Source: Persicaria tinctoria
Lineage: Eukaryota; Streptophyta; Magnoliopsida; Caryophyllales; Polygonaceae
Direction: 5' to 3'
Length of the DNA: 64,000 bases
Assembly (NCBI GenBank): GCA_037127255.1
Contig: JBANSL010000010.1
Coordinates: forward strand, 29,220,620-29,284,619
This document shows, piece by piece, positions 36,101-48,792 of this stretch. The notes under the pieces are model-generated. The model did no database searches. It was given only the letters and a program-made list of their open reading frames with translations, and was not told the origin of the DNA. How positions within the stretch are numbered: the first letter of the stretch is position 1; each line of letters opens with the position of its first letter. The translations under genes were made by a program, and so were the position numbers.

Positions 36101-39100
36101 TCTAAAATCAAAAATCAGATTTTGGTTGTGCATAATCATTAAAAGCTACTAACACAACATCTCACTGCATTTAACATTAGAAGCCATTCAACCAACACCT
36201 TATATTGAGCTCAACTAATACTTGTCATCAGCATCCGAGGTTTGCATAGGTACTACATAATAGTAGCCCAACTGGTATTTCTTTTATACTGATCACTATT
36301 AATTTCTTTTTAGTTTCAATACAGACAGTAGTAACTTCATAAATTTCAATCTAAATTTGTGCCGAAGGCACAAATTTTACTTAATTACATCAAATGTCAG
36401 CACTATATCAAATTTTTACATTAATTCAATTCATTCTAAAATCAAAAATCATATTTTGGTTGTGCATAATCATTACAAGCTACTAACACAACATGTCACT
36501 GCATTTTACATTACAAGTCATTCAACCAACACATTAGATTGAGCTCAACTAATACTTGTCAGCAGCATCCGAGGTTTGCGTAGGTACTATATAATAGTAG
36601 CACAACTATTCTTTATTTTAGACATATCACTACTAATTTATTTTTAGTTTCAATACAAAGAGTAGTAACTTCATAAATTTCAATCTAAATTTGTGCCGAA
36701 AACACAAATTTTACTTCATTATATCAAACGTCAGCAGTGTAATAGATTTTTACAGTAATTCAATTCATTCTGAAATCAAAATCAGATTTTGGTTGTGCAT
36801 AATCATTACAAGCTACAAACACAACATCTCACTGCATTTTACATTAGAAGCAATTCAACCAACACCTTAAATTGAGCTCAACTAATACTTGTCATCAGCA
36901 TCCGAGGTTTGCATAGGTACTACATAATAGTAGCACAACTGGTATATCTTTTATACTGATCACTATTAATTTCTTTTTAATTTCAATACAAAGAGTAGTA
37001 ACTTCATAAATTTCAATCTAAATTTGGGCCGAAGGCACAAATTTTACTTAATTACATCAAATGTCAGCACTATAACAGATTTTTACATTAGTTCAATTCA
37101 TTCTAAAATCAAAAATCAGATTTTGGTTGTGCATAATCATTAAAAGCTACTAAAGCAACATCTCACTGCATTTAACATTAGAAGCCATTCAACCAACACC
37201 TTATATTGAGCTCAACTAATACTTGTCATCAGCATCCGAGGTTTGCATAGGTACTACATAATAGTAGCCCAACTGGTATTTCTTTTATACTGATCACTAT
37301 TAATTTCTTTTTAGTTTCAATACAGACAGTAGTAACTTCATAAATTTCAATCTAAATTTGTGCCGAAGGCACAAATTTTACTTAATTACATCAAATGTCA
37401 GCACTATATCAAATTTTTACATTAATTCAATTCATTCTAAAATCAAAAATCATATTTTGGTTGTGCATAATCATTACAAGCTACTAACACAACATCTCAC
37501 TGCATTTTACATTACAAGTCATTCAACCAACACATTAGATTGAGCTCAACTAATACTTGTAAGCAGCATCCGAGGTTTGCGTAGGTACTATATAATAGTA
37601 GCACAACTATTCTTTATTTTAGACTTATCACTACTAATTTATTTTTAGTTTCAATACAAAGAGTAGTAACTTCATAAATTTCAATCTAAATTTGTGCCGA
37701 AAACACAAATTTTACTTCATTATATCAAACGTCAGCAGTGTAATAGATTTTTACAGTAATTCAATTCATTCTGAAATCAAAATCAGATTTTGGTTGTGCA
37801 TAATCATTACAAGCTACAAACACAACATCTCACTGCATTTTACATTAGAAGCAATTCAACCAACACCTTATATTGAGCTCAACTAATACTTGTCATCAGC
37901 ATCCGAGGTTTGCATAGGTACTACATAATAGTAGCACAACTGGTATTTCTTTTATACTGATCACTATTAATTTCTTTTTAGTTTCAATACAAATAGTAGT
38001 AACTTAATAAATTTCAATCTAAATTTGGGCCGAAGGCACAAATTTTACTTAATTACATCAAATGTCAGCACTATAACAGATTTTTACATTAGTTCAATTC
38101 ATTCTAAAATCAAAAATCAGATTTTGGTTGTGCATAATCATTAAAAGCTACTAACACAACATCTCACTGCATTTAACATTAGAAGCCATTCAACCAACAC
38201 CTTATATTGAGCTCAACTAATACTTGTCATCAGCATCCGAGGTTTGCATAGGTACTACATAATAGTAGCCCAACTGGTATTTCTTTTATACTGATCACTA
38301 TTAATTTCTTTTTAGTTTTAATACAAAGAGTAGTAACTTCATAAATTTCAATCTAAATTTGTGGCGAAGGCACAAATTTTACTTAATTACATCAAATGTC
38401 AGCACTATAACAAATTTTTACATTAATTAAATTCATTCTAAAATCAAAAATCATATTTTGGTTGTGCATAATCATTACAAGCTACTAACACAACATCTCA
38501 CTGCATTTTACATTACAAGTCATTCAACCAACACATTAGATTGAGCTCACCTAATACTTGTCAGCAGCATCCGAGGTTTGCGTAGGTACTATATAATAGT
38601 AGCACAACTATTCATTATTTTAGACTTATCACTACTAATTTATTTTTAGTTTCAATACAAAGAGTAGTAACTTCATAAATTTCAATCTAAATTTGTGTCG
38701 AAAGCACAAATTTTAATTCATTATATCAAACGTTAGTAGTGTAACAGATTTTTACAGTAATTCAATTCATTCTGAAATCAAAATAAGATTTTGGATGTGC
38801 ATAATCATTACAAGCTACTAACACAACATCTCACTGCATTTTACATTAGAAGCCATTCAACCAACACCTTATATTGAGCTCAACTAATACTTGTCATTAG
38901 CATCCGAGGTTTGCATAGGTACTAAATAATAGTAGCACAATTGTTATTTCTTTTATACTGATCACTATTAATTTCTTTTTAGTTTCAATACAAAGAGTAG
39001 TAACTTCGTAAATTTCAATCTAAATTTGTGCCGAAGGCAAAAAATTTACTTAATTACATCAAATGTCAGCACTATAACAAATTTTTACATTAATTCAATT

Positions 39101-40087
39101 CATTCTAAAATCAAAAATCAGATTTTGGTTGTGCATAATCATTACAAGCTACTAACACAACATCTCACTGCATTTTACGTTAGAAGCCATTCAACCAACA
39201 CATTAGATTGAGCTCAACTAATACTTTCAGCAGCATCCGAGGTTTGAATAGGTACTAAATAATAGTAGCACAACTGTTATTTCTTTTATACTGATCACTA
39301 TTAATTAACAGTTCTTTTATACTGATCACTATTAATTTCTTTTTAGTTTCAATACAAAGAGTAGTAACTTCGTAAATTTCAATCTAAATTTGTGCCGAAG
39401 GCAAAATATTTACTTAATTACATCAAATGTCAGCACTATAACAAATAGTACATAATCAGATTTTGGTTGTGCATAATCATTACAAGCTACAAACACAACA
39501 TCTAACTGCATTTTAGATTAGAAGCAATTCAATCAACACCTTATATTGAGCTCAACTAATACTTGTCATCAGCATCCGAGGTTTGCATAGGTACTACATA
39601 ATAGTAGCACAACCGGTATTTCTTTTACACTGATAAATATTAATTTCTTTTTAGTTTCAATACAAAGAGTAGTAACTTCATAAATTTCAATCTAAATTTG
39701 TGTCGAAAGCACAAATTTTAATTCATTATATCAAACGTTAGTAGTGTAACAGATTTTTACAGTAATTCAATTCATTCTAAAATCAAAAATCAGATTTTGG
39801 TTGTGCATAATCATTAAAAGCTACTAACACAACATCTCACTGCATTTAACATTAGAAGCCATTCAACCAACACCTTATATTGAGCTCAACTAATACTTGT
39901 CATCAGCATCCGAGGTTTGCATAGGTACTACATAATAGTAGCCCAACTGGTATTTCTTTTATACTGATCACTATTAATTTCTTTTTAGTTTCAATACAGA
40001 CAGTAGTAACTTCATAAATTTCAATCTAAATTTGTGCCGAAGGCACAAATTTTACTTAATTACATCAAATGTCAGCACTATATCAAA
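33107..40087 (+). repeat. 6981-bp segmental duplication, copy 2
   Basis: Directly follows copy 1. I saw at least two substitutions against copy 1 (CATCAACATCC versus CATCAGCATCC near 27,950/34,920; ACATCTCAC versus ACATGTCAC near 29,512/36,493). Both seams fall at the same position within a monomer, as expected for unequal crossing-over. Confidence 0.93.
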
Positions 40088-43034
40088 TTTTTACATTAAT
40101 TCAATTCATTCTAAAATCAAAAATCATATTTTGGTTGTGCATAATCATTACAAGCTACTAACACAACATCTCACTGCATTTTACATTACAAGTCATTCAA
40201 CCAACACATTAGATTGAGCTCAACTAATACTTGTCAGCAGCATCCGAGGTTTGCGTAGGTACTATATAATAGTAGCACAACTATTCTTTATTTTAGACTT
40301 ATCACTACTAATTTATTTTTAGTTTCAATACAAAGAGTAGTAACTTCATAAATTTCAATCTAAATTTGTGCCGAAAACACAAATTTTACTTCATTATATC
40401 AAACGTCAGCAGTGTAATAGATTTTTACAGTAATTCAATTCATTCTGAAATCAAAATTAGATTTTGGTTGTGCATAATCATTACAAGCTACAAACACAAC
40501 ATCTCACTGCATTTTACATTAGAAGCAATTCAACCAACACCTTAAATTGAGCTCAACTAATACTTGTCATCAGCATCCGAGGTTTGCATAGGTACTACAT
40601 AATAGTAGCACAACTGGTATATCTTTTATACTGATCACTATTAATTTCTTTTTAATTTCAATACAAAGAGTAGTAACTTCATAAATTTCAATCTAAATTT
40701 GGGCCGAAGGCACAAATTTTACTTAATTACATCAAATGTCAGCACTATAACAGATTTTTACATTAGTTCAATTCATTCTAAAATCAAAAATCAGATTTTG
40801 GTTGTGCATAATCATTAAAAGCTACTAAAGCAACATCTCACTGCATTTAACATTAGAAGCCATTCAACCAACACCTTATATTGAGCTCAACTAATACTTG
40901 TCATCAGCATCTGAGGTTTGCATAGGTACTACATAATAGTAGCCCAACTGGTATTTCTTTTATACTGATCACTATTAATTTCTTTTTAGTTTCAATACAG
41001 ACAGTAGTAACTTCATAAATTTCAATCTAAATTTGTGCCGAAGGCACAAATTTTACTTAATTACATCAAATGTCAGCACTATATCAAATTTTTACATTAA
41101 TTCAATTCATTCTAAAATCAAAAATCATATTTTGGTTGTGCATAATCATTACAAGCTACTAACACAACATCTCACTGCATTTTACATTACAAGTCATTCA
41201 ACCAACACATTAGATTGAGCTCAACTAATACTTGTCAGCAGCATCCGAGGTTTGCGTAGGTACTATATAATAGTAGCACAACTATTCTTTATTTTAGACT
41301 TATCACTACTAATTTATTTTTAGTTTCAATACAAAGAGTAGTAACTTCATAAATTTCAATCTAAATTTGTGCCGAAAACACAAATTTTACTTCATTATAT
41401 CAAACGTCAGCAGTGTAATAGATTTTTACAGTAATTCAATTCATTCTGAAATCAAAATCAGATTTTGGTTGTGCATAATCATTACAAGCTACAAACACAA
41501 CATCTCACTGCATTTTACATTAGAAGCAATTCAACCAACACCTTAAATTGAGCTCAACTAATACTTGTCATCAGCATCCGAGGTTTGCATAGGTACTACA
41601 TAATAGTAGCACAACTGGTATATCTTTTATACTGATCACTATTAATTTCTTTTTAATTTCAATACAAAGAGTAGTAACTTCATAAATTTCAATCTAAATT
41701 TGGGCCGAAGGCACAAATTTTACTTAATTACATCAAATGTCAGCACTATAACAGATTTTTACATTAGTTCAATTCATTCTAAAATCAAAAATCAGATTTT
41801 GGTTGTGCATAATCATTAAAAGCTACTAAAGCAACATCTCACTGCATTTAACATTAGAAGCCATTCAACCAACACCTTATATTTAGCTCAACTAATACTT
41901 GTCATCAGCATCCGAGGTTTGCATAGGTACTACATAAAAGTAGCCCAACTGGTATTTCTTTTATACTGATCAATATTAATTTCTTTTTACTTTCAATACA
42001 AACAGTAGTAACTTCATAAATTTCAATCTAAATTTGTGCCGAAGGCACAAATTTTACTTAATTACATCAAATGTCAGCACTATGTCAAATTTTTACATTA
42101 ATTCAATTCATTCTAAAATCAAAAATCATATTTTGGTTGTGCATAATCATTACAAGCTACTAACACAACATCTCACTGCATTTTACATTACAAGTCATTC
42201 AACCAACACCTTATATTGAGCTCAACTAATACTTGTTATCAGCATCCGAGGTTTGCATAGGTACTACATAATAGTAGCACAACTGGTATTTCTTTTATAC
42301 TGATCACTATTAATTTCTTTTTAGTTTCAATACAAAGAGTAGTAACTTCATAAATTTCAATCTAAATTTGTGCCGAAGGCACAAATTTTACTTAATTACT
42401 TCAAATGTCAGCACTATAACAGATTTTTACATTAATTCAATTCATTCTAAAATAAAAAATCAGATTTTGGTTTTGCATAATCATTAAAAGCTACTAACAC
42501 AACATCTCACTGCATTTAACATTAGAAGCCATTCAACCAACACCTTATATTTAGCTCAACTAATACTTGTCATCAGCATCCGAGGTTTGCATAGGTACTA
42601 CATAATAGTAACCCAACTGATATTTCTTTTATACTGATCACTATTAATTTCTTTTTAGTTTCAATACAAAGAGTAGTAACTTCATAAATTTCAATCTAAA
42701 TTTGTGCCGAAGGCACAAATTTTACTTAATTACATCAAATGTCAGCACTATAACAGATTTTTACATTAATTAAATTCATTCTAAAATCAAAAATCAGATT
42801 TTGGTTGTGCATAATCATTACAAGCTACTAACACAACATCTCACTGCATTTTACATTAGAAGCCATTCAACCAACACATTAGATTGAGCTCAACTAATAT
42901 TTGTCGGCATCATCCGAGGTTTGCATAGGTACTATATAATAGTAGCACAACTATTCTTTATTTTAGACTTATCAATACTAATTTATTTTTGGTTTCAATA
43001 CAAAGATTAGTAACTTCATAAATTTCAATCTAAA
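40032..43034 (+). repeat. Three 1001-bp trimer repeats
   Basis: One monomer variant recurs at 40,032, 41,033 and 42,034, exactly 1001 bp apart. The same variant recurs at 29,376 and 30,377 and at 36,357 and 37,358. The unit is three monomers. The last trimers, near the right edge, have more private changes. Confidence 0.85.
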
Positions 43035-43516
43035 TTTGTTCCGAAAACACAAATTTTACTTCATTATATCAAACGTCAGCAGTGTAATAGATTTTTATAG
43101 TAATTCAATTCATTATGAAATCAAAACCAGATTTTGGTTGTGTATAATCATTACAAGCTACAAACACAACATCTAACTGCATTTTACATTAATAGCAATT
43201 CAACCAACACCTTATATTGAGCTCAACTAATACTTGTCATCAGCATCCGAGGTTTGCATAGGTACTACATATTAGTAGCACAACTGGGCTCACAATGACA
43301 CACCACCCCAGAGTGCCCACATTCAGAGCAAGTTAGGCTAGCAGAGACTCGTGAGGAGGTAGCTTACACAGGGGGTCCCAATCGCTATATAGGGGACTAG
43401 GGATTCCATCAACCACATTGGAATCAAGGTGCCCCTAGGGACCCTCGCCATACAGAGCTCCAGGAAATCGACAAAGAGACCATCGGAAAGATGATCTACA
43501 GATAGTCCTCGACAAG

Positions 43517-43936
43517 ATGAGGAGGAACCAGGCACAACAACAGCAATCAACCAGCGCCATCCAAACTAAACTCCACAGCCTCAATACGCGATTTGGGAAG
43601 ATGGACATCTGGAAGAAAAAAAAAGAGACTCAAGTGGGTCAACTCGCGGCACAGATCACAAGACCATCCGGAAAGCTCCCTGGGCATACAGATCCAAATC
43701 CTAAAGGGCAATTCGGACACGTCGCCGCTGTAAAACTACGGAACGGACACCAATTACACGAGTCAAAGGTCGAAAAGGAGAAGGACAAAGCAAAGGATCC
43801 ACTCGACGTTGAGCAGAGTCCAGTTGCGATATCGACCAGTCTACTCGACATCGACCAGAGCTACTCGATATCGACCAGCCACACAACATCGAAGAGTCTT
43901 TTGCACGACAAAAGCACTCGACGTCGACTACTGTAG
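43517..43936 (+). pseudogene. Gag C-terminal part of element A
   Basis: Frame of 139 codons from an in-frame ATG. The pattern ETQVGQLAAQI...GKLPGHTDPNPKGQ...VKLRNGHQL matches the conserved C-terminal part of Athila gag (VGQLA...G.LP..TE.NP...LRSG). Upstream (43,288-43,516) more gag-like sequence (HWNQGAPRDPR) is broken by stops and frame changes. The tail reads through TCGA-rich repeats and stops at 43,936, where the frame has shifted relative to the protease frame. Structural particle protein, not functional here. Confidence 0.75.
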
Positions 43937-45012
43937 TCGATGTCGAAGACTCTCTAGTCGACGTCGACCAACCTTCTGCCCCTATCGACCACATTCCAGC
44001 ACCTCCGACGAAGAAAACGTTGCCATTCCCAACAAAATCTCCAAAGGATCCAGCAGAGAAGAAGTTTCATCGGTTCGTGAAGATGATTCAAAGACTCAAC
44101 GTCAGCCTTCCATTCACGGAAGCTCTTCATGAGATGCCATCCTACGTCAAGTTCCTCAAGGAGATTCTGAGTAAGAAGCGATCAATGGTTGAGATCGCAG
44201 AGGAGTGCAGCCAGATGGACATTCTAGTGAAAAGGCCAGATCCAGGTAAGTTTGTTATAACCATTGGATTTGGTCAATATAAATTTAATGCTTTATGTGA
44301 CTTGGGAGCTAGTGTGAGTATAATGTCTTTATCAATCTGGTCAAAGATTAAGATAGGTGCTTTAGAGCTTGTGGATGCAAAGTTATACATGGAAAACAAC
44401 ACAGTGGTCATCCCGACAAGCATGGTGGACAATGTACCAGTACAAGTAGGTAAATTCTTTGTCCATGCTGATTTTCTAGTTATTGATATGGTGGAGGACC
44501 CTGCTTGTCCAATCATTCTAGGAAAGCCCTTCTTAGCGACGGTGGATGCCAACATAAGCGTAAGGAAGGGAGTACTCACTTTCAACATCAGCGATGAGGT
44601 AATTGAGTATTCTTTTAATAAAACTGAAAGGCACACAAGTCCCATGGAAGAGGTCAAATCAATATCAGTTAGGTACATCACTTGCGGGGAGCCAAAGGTA
44701 AGAAATATGACCCCCGAGGAGCTGGAGAAGAAGGACATGGACGCACAGGTGGAGGAGATCATGGCCATCCTGAACGAAGAGACAGAAAATCTACTCGACA
44801 TCGACCAAGGTAAGTCGACGTCGACTAACTTCTTTTCTGATGCCTTGCCAGGTCTTAAGTATGGGGTCGATGTCGACCAGAAGTACTCGACGTCGAGTAC
44901 TCTAGTCGACATCGACCAGATTCAAAGCCCACCAACGATTGCACCTCCATCGAGCAACAATCCAGGAGCCAAGAAGTACTCGACGTCGAGTACCCTACTC
45001 GACGTCAACTAG
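43930..45012 (+). pseudogene. Gag-protease segment of element A
   Basis: Open frame to a TAG at 45,012; the first residues at 44,020 come from TTG and the frame is open further upstream. LPFTEALHEMPSYVKFLKEI and LSKKR are the conserved Athila gag-to-protease linker. ALCDLGASVSIMSLSIW (about residues 92-108) is the retroviral-type aspartic protease active site in its plant Athila form (DLGAS). CPIILGKPFLAT is the later ILGRPFL-type protease motif. The C-terminal 75 residues repeat YSTSSTL(V/L)D(I/V)DQ, encoded by the TCGA palindromes. No reverse transcriptase follows. Confidence 0.85.
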
Positions 45013-45240
45013 ACCTCTACGCACTCGACTCCTCCTTCCTCGAAGAGCAACCCACCCGAGCCAGAGACCTATTCAACGTCGAGTAGCCTACCCGACGTCG
45101 ACCAGACGCATGGGAACTCGACTTCCTCCTTCTCGACGAGCAATCCACCAGACACGACAACGTACTCGACGTCGAGTACTTGTACTCGAAGTCGACCAGA
45201 ATCCGAGGTCCCGAATTACGAATCTGCGAAGGTAAGCCAA

Positions 45241-45486
45241 GGTATTGACATCTCTTCTCCTATTTCAATTAAAGATTTATCTATACATGGGAGAGGTTTG
45301 CCTTGGTATGTGCGATTATGCAGGGTTTCCAATGATGAGCCTAAGGAGTATGAAGTAGGAGACAAGGTTTATGTCTCCAAATCAAAGGATCATTGGTATG
45401 CTAATAAATTCAACAAGAAAAAGATGGGACCTTTCAGAGTGAACAAGATCCATTCAGGAGGACTGCAGCTAATGGACAAGAATTGA
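45241..45486 (+). pseudogene. Integrase C-terminal tail of element A
   Basis: The frame contains EYEVGDKVYVSKSKDHW and KKKMGPFRVNKIHSGG and ends at TGA 45,484-45,486. This is the end of Ty3/gypsy integrase, where a GDKV strand is followed by a GPF/Y module. Everything between protease and this tail (reverse transcriptase, RNase H, integrase core) is missing, so the tail has been joined to the protease region by deletion. Confidence 0.65.
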
Positions 45487-47156
45487 GTCTTGTTTGAAGC
45501 CCAAGATACATGGGACCTGCAAATGCCACCTTGAGCTTAATGGATAAAGTCGGCCTAGCGACTATAAAATCTAGAGCTTGTAAATAAAAGACTTAGCTTT
45601 TGAATTTTTGGACATTGTTGCTTTTGCTTTTTGGTTTTTGAACATTATTTTATAGTTTTTCTATTGTGGATATTTTCCGTCTAACAACTTTTGCAGGTAC
45701 GAAGAAGCTGTAGGAGTACTCGACGTTGAGTAGCCTACTCGACGTCGATCACCCATCTCAAGGAGAAGGAGCCGTGATCGTGGATGGATCACCCTGGGAT
45801 TCCACCTTACTCGAAGTCAACCACTCTCACTCAATGTCGACTACCTCTGCAGCAACGTTGCACTCGATTCTGACGATCAGTACGCTTGTCTAGTGAGTTT
45901 ATTTCTTTACCCTTGTTTTTATACAGTGAGGACACTGTAATATTTAAGTATGGGGTGGGGGAAGGGCTTACTTCATGCATATTTGACTTTATTTGACATT
46001 ATGTGTGCATAATTTAAGGTTTGTTTCTCGAATTGCTTATACATGGTATCTTTGGAATTCATTATCAATCTATGTGCTTACGTGTTTGTTTTCCAAAGTT
46101 TATAAAAATCACCCCCATTAAAAAATTTTAATTAGCGTCATGGAAGCTTTAATTGAACTCGATGATGCAAAATTGGATTCATTAGAGATATAGCATGAAA
46201 TTGCCTAGTAAAAGGAAGTCACGATGAAGTGCATATTTTTATGAAAACCATGAAAGGAGGTAAAATTAGAAGTTGCTTTTGACATGTTGCATGATAAGAG
46301 GATGGAGAACTTTATAATTTCCATATAATGCTCATATTATTATATCCTAGCCATACATATGCTTATGCATCTCAAAAGCCATATTGAGCCTTATTTCATA
46401 TTATGTTCCACATGATCTAAATATTGTCTATTCTTTACCTTATTTCCTATCTGGGGATTATGTTAAGAATGATGTTACATTATGGATATACTATATGGTT
46501 ATTGTGTTATTATTATCATTATTGGAGTTTGGCGGAAAAATTGAAAAAGATATGGAAAATATAATGAGTGACAAAAAAATCCGATCACCTCGGGAGATAA
46601 AGGTAGATCGACCCACCCTGTGTTGAGATAATAGTTCCGCAGGATGGGTCACCAAGGTGAGGAGTCCGAAGCACGAAGTATCCGGGGCCATTCATGACAC
46701 CTATGTTTGCGACTCGCGAGAAGACGGTGCTGAGGTTAGAGAGGTAAAAGCATATTATTGAGAAAAAAAAGCATTGAGCGATGAGAGAAAGGTGGGAAGT
46801 CAAAGGAAGAAGAAATGTGGTATGAACGTTTGGAAAGTACTCCATTTCCCCGGATTATTAGCACCACATGGCCAAATACATCCCCCCTTCAGCCTTTTAC
46901 CAATCTACTCCGTATTGAGCTTAATTAAAGTTCTCTTGATTATTAATGCTTTGTCACTTATGAATTGTTTTGCAAGACCCTCCTTTTTGTGAGTAGATGT
47001 TGCTTTTATTGCACAAGCATGGATTTGTGACATTAGTCCCTTTTTGAGGATGGTCATTGACTGCATGGTTATATGGCAATGAATCTTTGATGTTGAGAGT
47101 TTGATTTCTTCACCTGTATGACCATTAAAAGTATTGCTTGAGGACAAGCAAGCTTA
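45487..47156 (+). other. Long 3' non-coding region of element A
   Basis: No credible gene; small frames here are shadows. It contains TCGA palindromes (45,715-45,850), an internal purine-rich tract (TTTAAGTATGGGGTGGGGG, about 45,943) that mimics the true one, and at 47,133-47,169 a conserved block (ATTGCTTGAGGACAAGC) leading into the polypurine tract. The same block occurs in element B. Confidence 0.7.
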
Positions 47157-47169
47157 AGTATGGGGAGTT
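47157..47169 (+). other. Polypurine tract of element A
   Basis: GTATGGGGAGTT directly before the LTR start TGTTG. It is the expected primer for plus-strand DNA synthesis. Confidence 0.75.
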
Positions 47170-47381
47170 TGTTGTGAGCCTAATTTGCCATGTTTTACCT
47201 TAACCTTTATATCGATTTCTGTATACATTTCATGCATTTGGGTTAGAATAGCACAGAATCTATGTAGTTTATACTTATTTGCCAAGTTATGGAGTCTACA
47301 CTAGTTTCTGTTTAATTTCACAGAAATCGGGCGCACTTTGGAACTTAAAGGAAAGTCATGAAGAAGCTTAGAATGGTGCAG
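47170..47381 (+). repeat. 3' LTR of A, first part
   Basis: Starts TGTTGTGAGCC and matches the right end of 676-2755 read in reverse. It breaks off after GGTGCAG, where element B begins. The LTR resumes at 61,945. Confidence 0.9.
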
Positions 47382-48792
47382 TGACAGGAGGAAACTGTCG
47401 TTGTTCCTATCAAAGTATAACTCAAACCTAAAAACTAGTATAGTAAGCAAGTAAGAGGTCGATCCCACAGAGAATCAAGTATTCCAAAGCAATGTATATT
47501 TACCAATTAGTAGAAAAGAGGGGTTTTGGTGATTGAAGATGAGAAAAGAAACTATAAACGAGTTAGTAGATATAACAATTGAGAAAATAATTTCATCTAT
47601 AAATATCCACTTTAGTTTGGTTGATTGATCACCGATTCTTCTTCAAGTTCTCTTTTCATCCTATTATTGTTCATGTCCTGATCTTGTGTAAATTACTAGT
47701 CCTACGAGTCCTAGTAACCCTTACTAATTAGATAACCCTAACACGGTTAAGATTTAACCTAATAGTAGCATTAAGATTAAGGATTAACCAGGATACATGC
47801 AACACCAAGCTACGAGTCAGCATTCAACATATAATTGATTCTCTACACACCAATTTAGTCATACGAGTCCTAAAAAGGCATGATTGCTACTATGGATTAA
47901 GGTTCGCTATGAGGAATCTACAAAATCCTAGCAATAATCTCAACTATTTGTACGGACTAGAAGAAATTAACAATATTCGCAAAAGAATCAATACGAATCA
48001 ATAGGAATAGAACAAGAATAGAAATCTCACAACTTTACCGAATTAAAGCTTCAATCCATAGACGAAACGAAAGAGTTTAGCACTCCATGGCCATGGAGGC
48101 TCTCCTCTAGAGTTCTCTCAATTGATAATCTCCAAGTGCATAAACTAATGAATTAGGTACTTAAAACAAACCCTAAAATGTCCTTAAAAAGCCTCAAAAG
48201 AGTAGGCCAAATAATAATTCTAAAAACCTAATTAAAGAGATAAAAAGCTCATTCAGCAGATTCGGCGTTTCTGCAGAGGCCGCAGGGCAGCCACCATAGG
48301 CCGCGGGGCGGCCAGGTGATTGCGAAGTCGCTCGTCAGAGGTTCGGGCCGCGGGGCGGCTTTTACTATTCACAACGATTTTTCCTCTTCAAATTTAGTCC
48401 CGACGTGAACACGAAAGTTGTAGATCTCGGAAAAAGCTTTCCAACGCATGCTTATAATAGTCAATCGGATCATCGAGGCCTCCAAAAAGTGTGAAACAAG
48501 TTCAACATGTTTGGCGACAACTTCTGCTGACTTGTTCTTCACTTAGGCTCTCTAACTTCGATTCCGCTCCCGGGCTCTTCACTTTTCCTCCTCTTCTTCA
48601 CTCTTCCTTCATCCATGAGCTTTCTCATTCCCAGTCGGATCCACATATACCTGAAATAATCCATAAAAGCGTGTAGATTCCGACTCCACCAACAAAACAA
48701 GTATAAATGCAATTCTAGCCTAAACCATGCATTATGCACATCTAAATCATGCTAAATGCATCCTAATATGCTTACCTAAATGTGTGCTATCA
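47382..48792 (-). repeat. 3' LTR of element B
   Basis: 1411 bp, TG...CA ends. It contains GC-rich GCCGCGGGGCGGCC-type words near 48,280-48,355. Its matching partner is 51,138-51,218 plus 60,659-61,944. Open frames inside (for example 48,491-48,739) are not genes. Confidence 0.9.

Larger units (their letters stand above)
18067..43287 (+). repeat. ~333-bp satellite array, about 75 monomers
   Basis: Head-to-tail copies with the same orientation throughout. Landmarks per monomer are ATCACTA(C/T)TAATT, GTTTCAATACAAAGAGTAGTAAC, the AAATTTGTGCC-GAA dyad, GTTGTGCATAATCATTAC, CAACATCTCACTGCATTTTA, TATTGAGCTCAACTAATAC and CATCCGAGGTTTGCATAGG. Successive landmarks lie 331-334 bases apart (18,079, 18,412, 18,746, 19,077). 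A subset of monomers is shorter through a deletion near the middle. About 61-codon open frames recur every few monomers, but they begin at TTG and simply follow one variant. There is no promoter or gene evidence. The size and organisation suit a centromeric or pericentromeric satellite. Confidence 0.97.

Noticed and set aside
20423..42219. Repeated ~61-residue open frames in the satellite
   Set aside because: They start at TTG, follow one monomer variant, have no promoter or coding bias, and disappear with single substitutions.
18067..43287. CRISPR-like array
   Set aside because: Units of 333 bp are almost wholly repetitive with no unique spacers, and the context is plant nuclear DNA.
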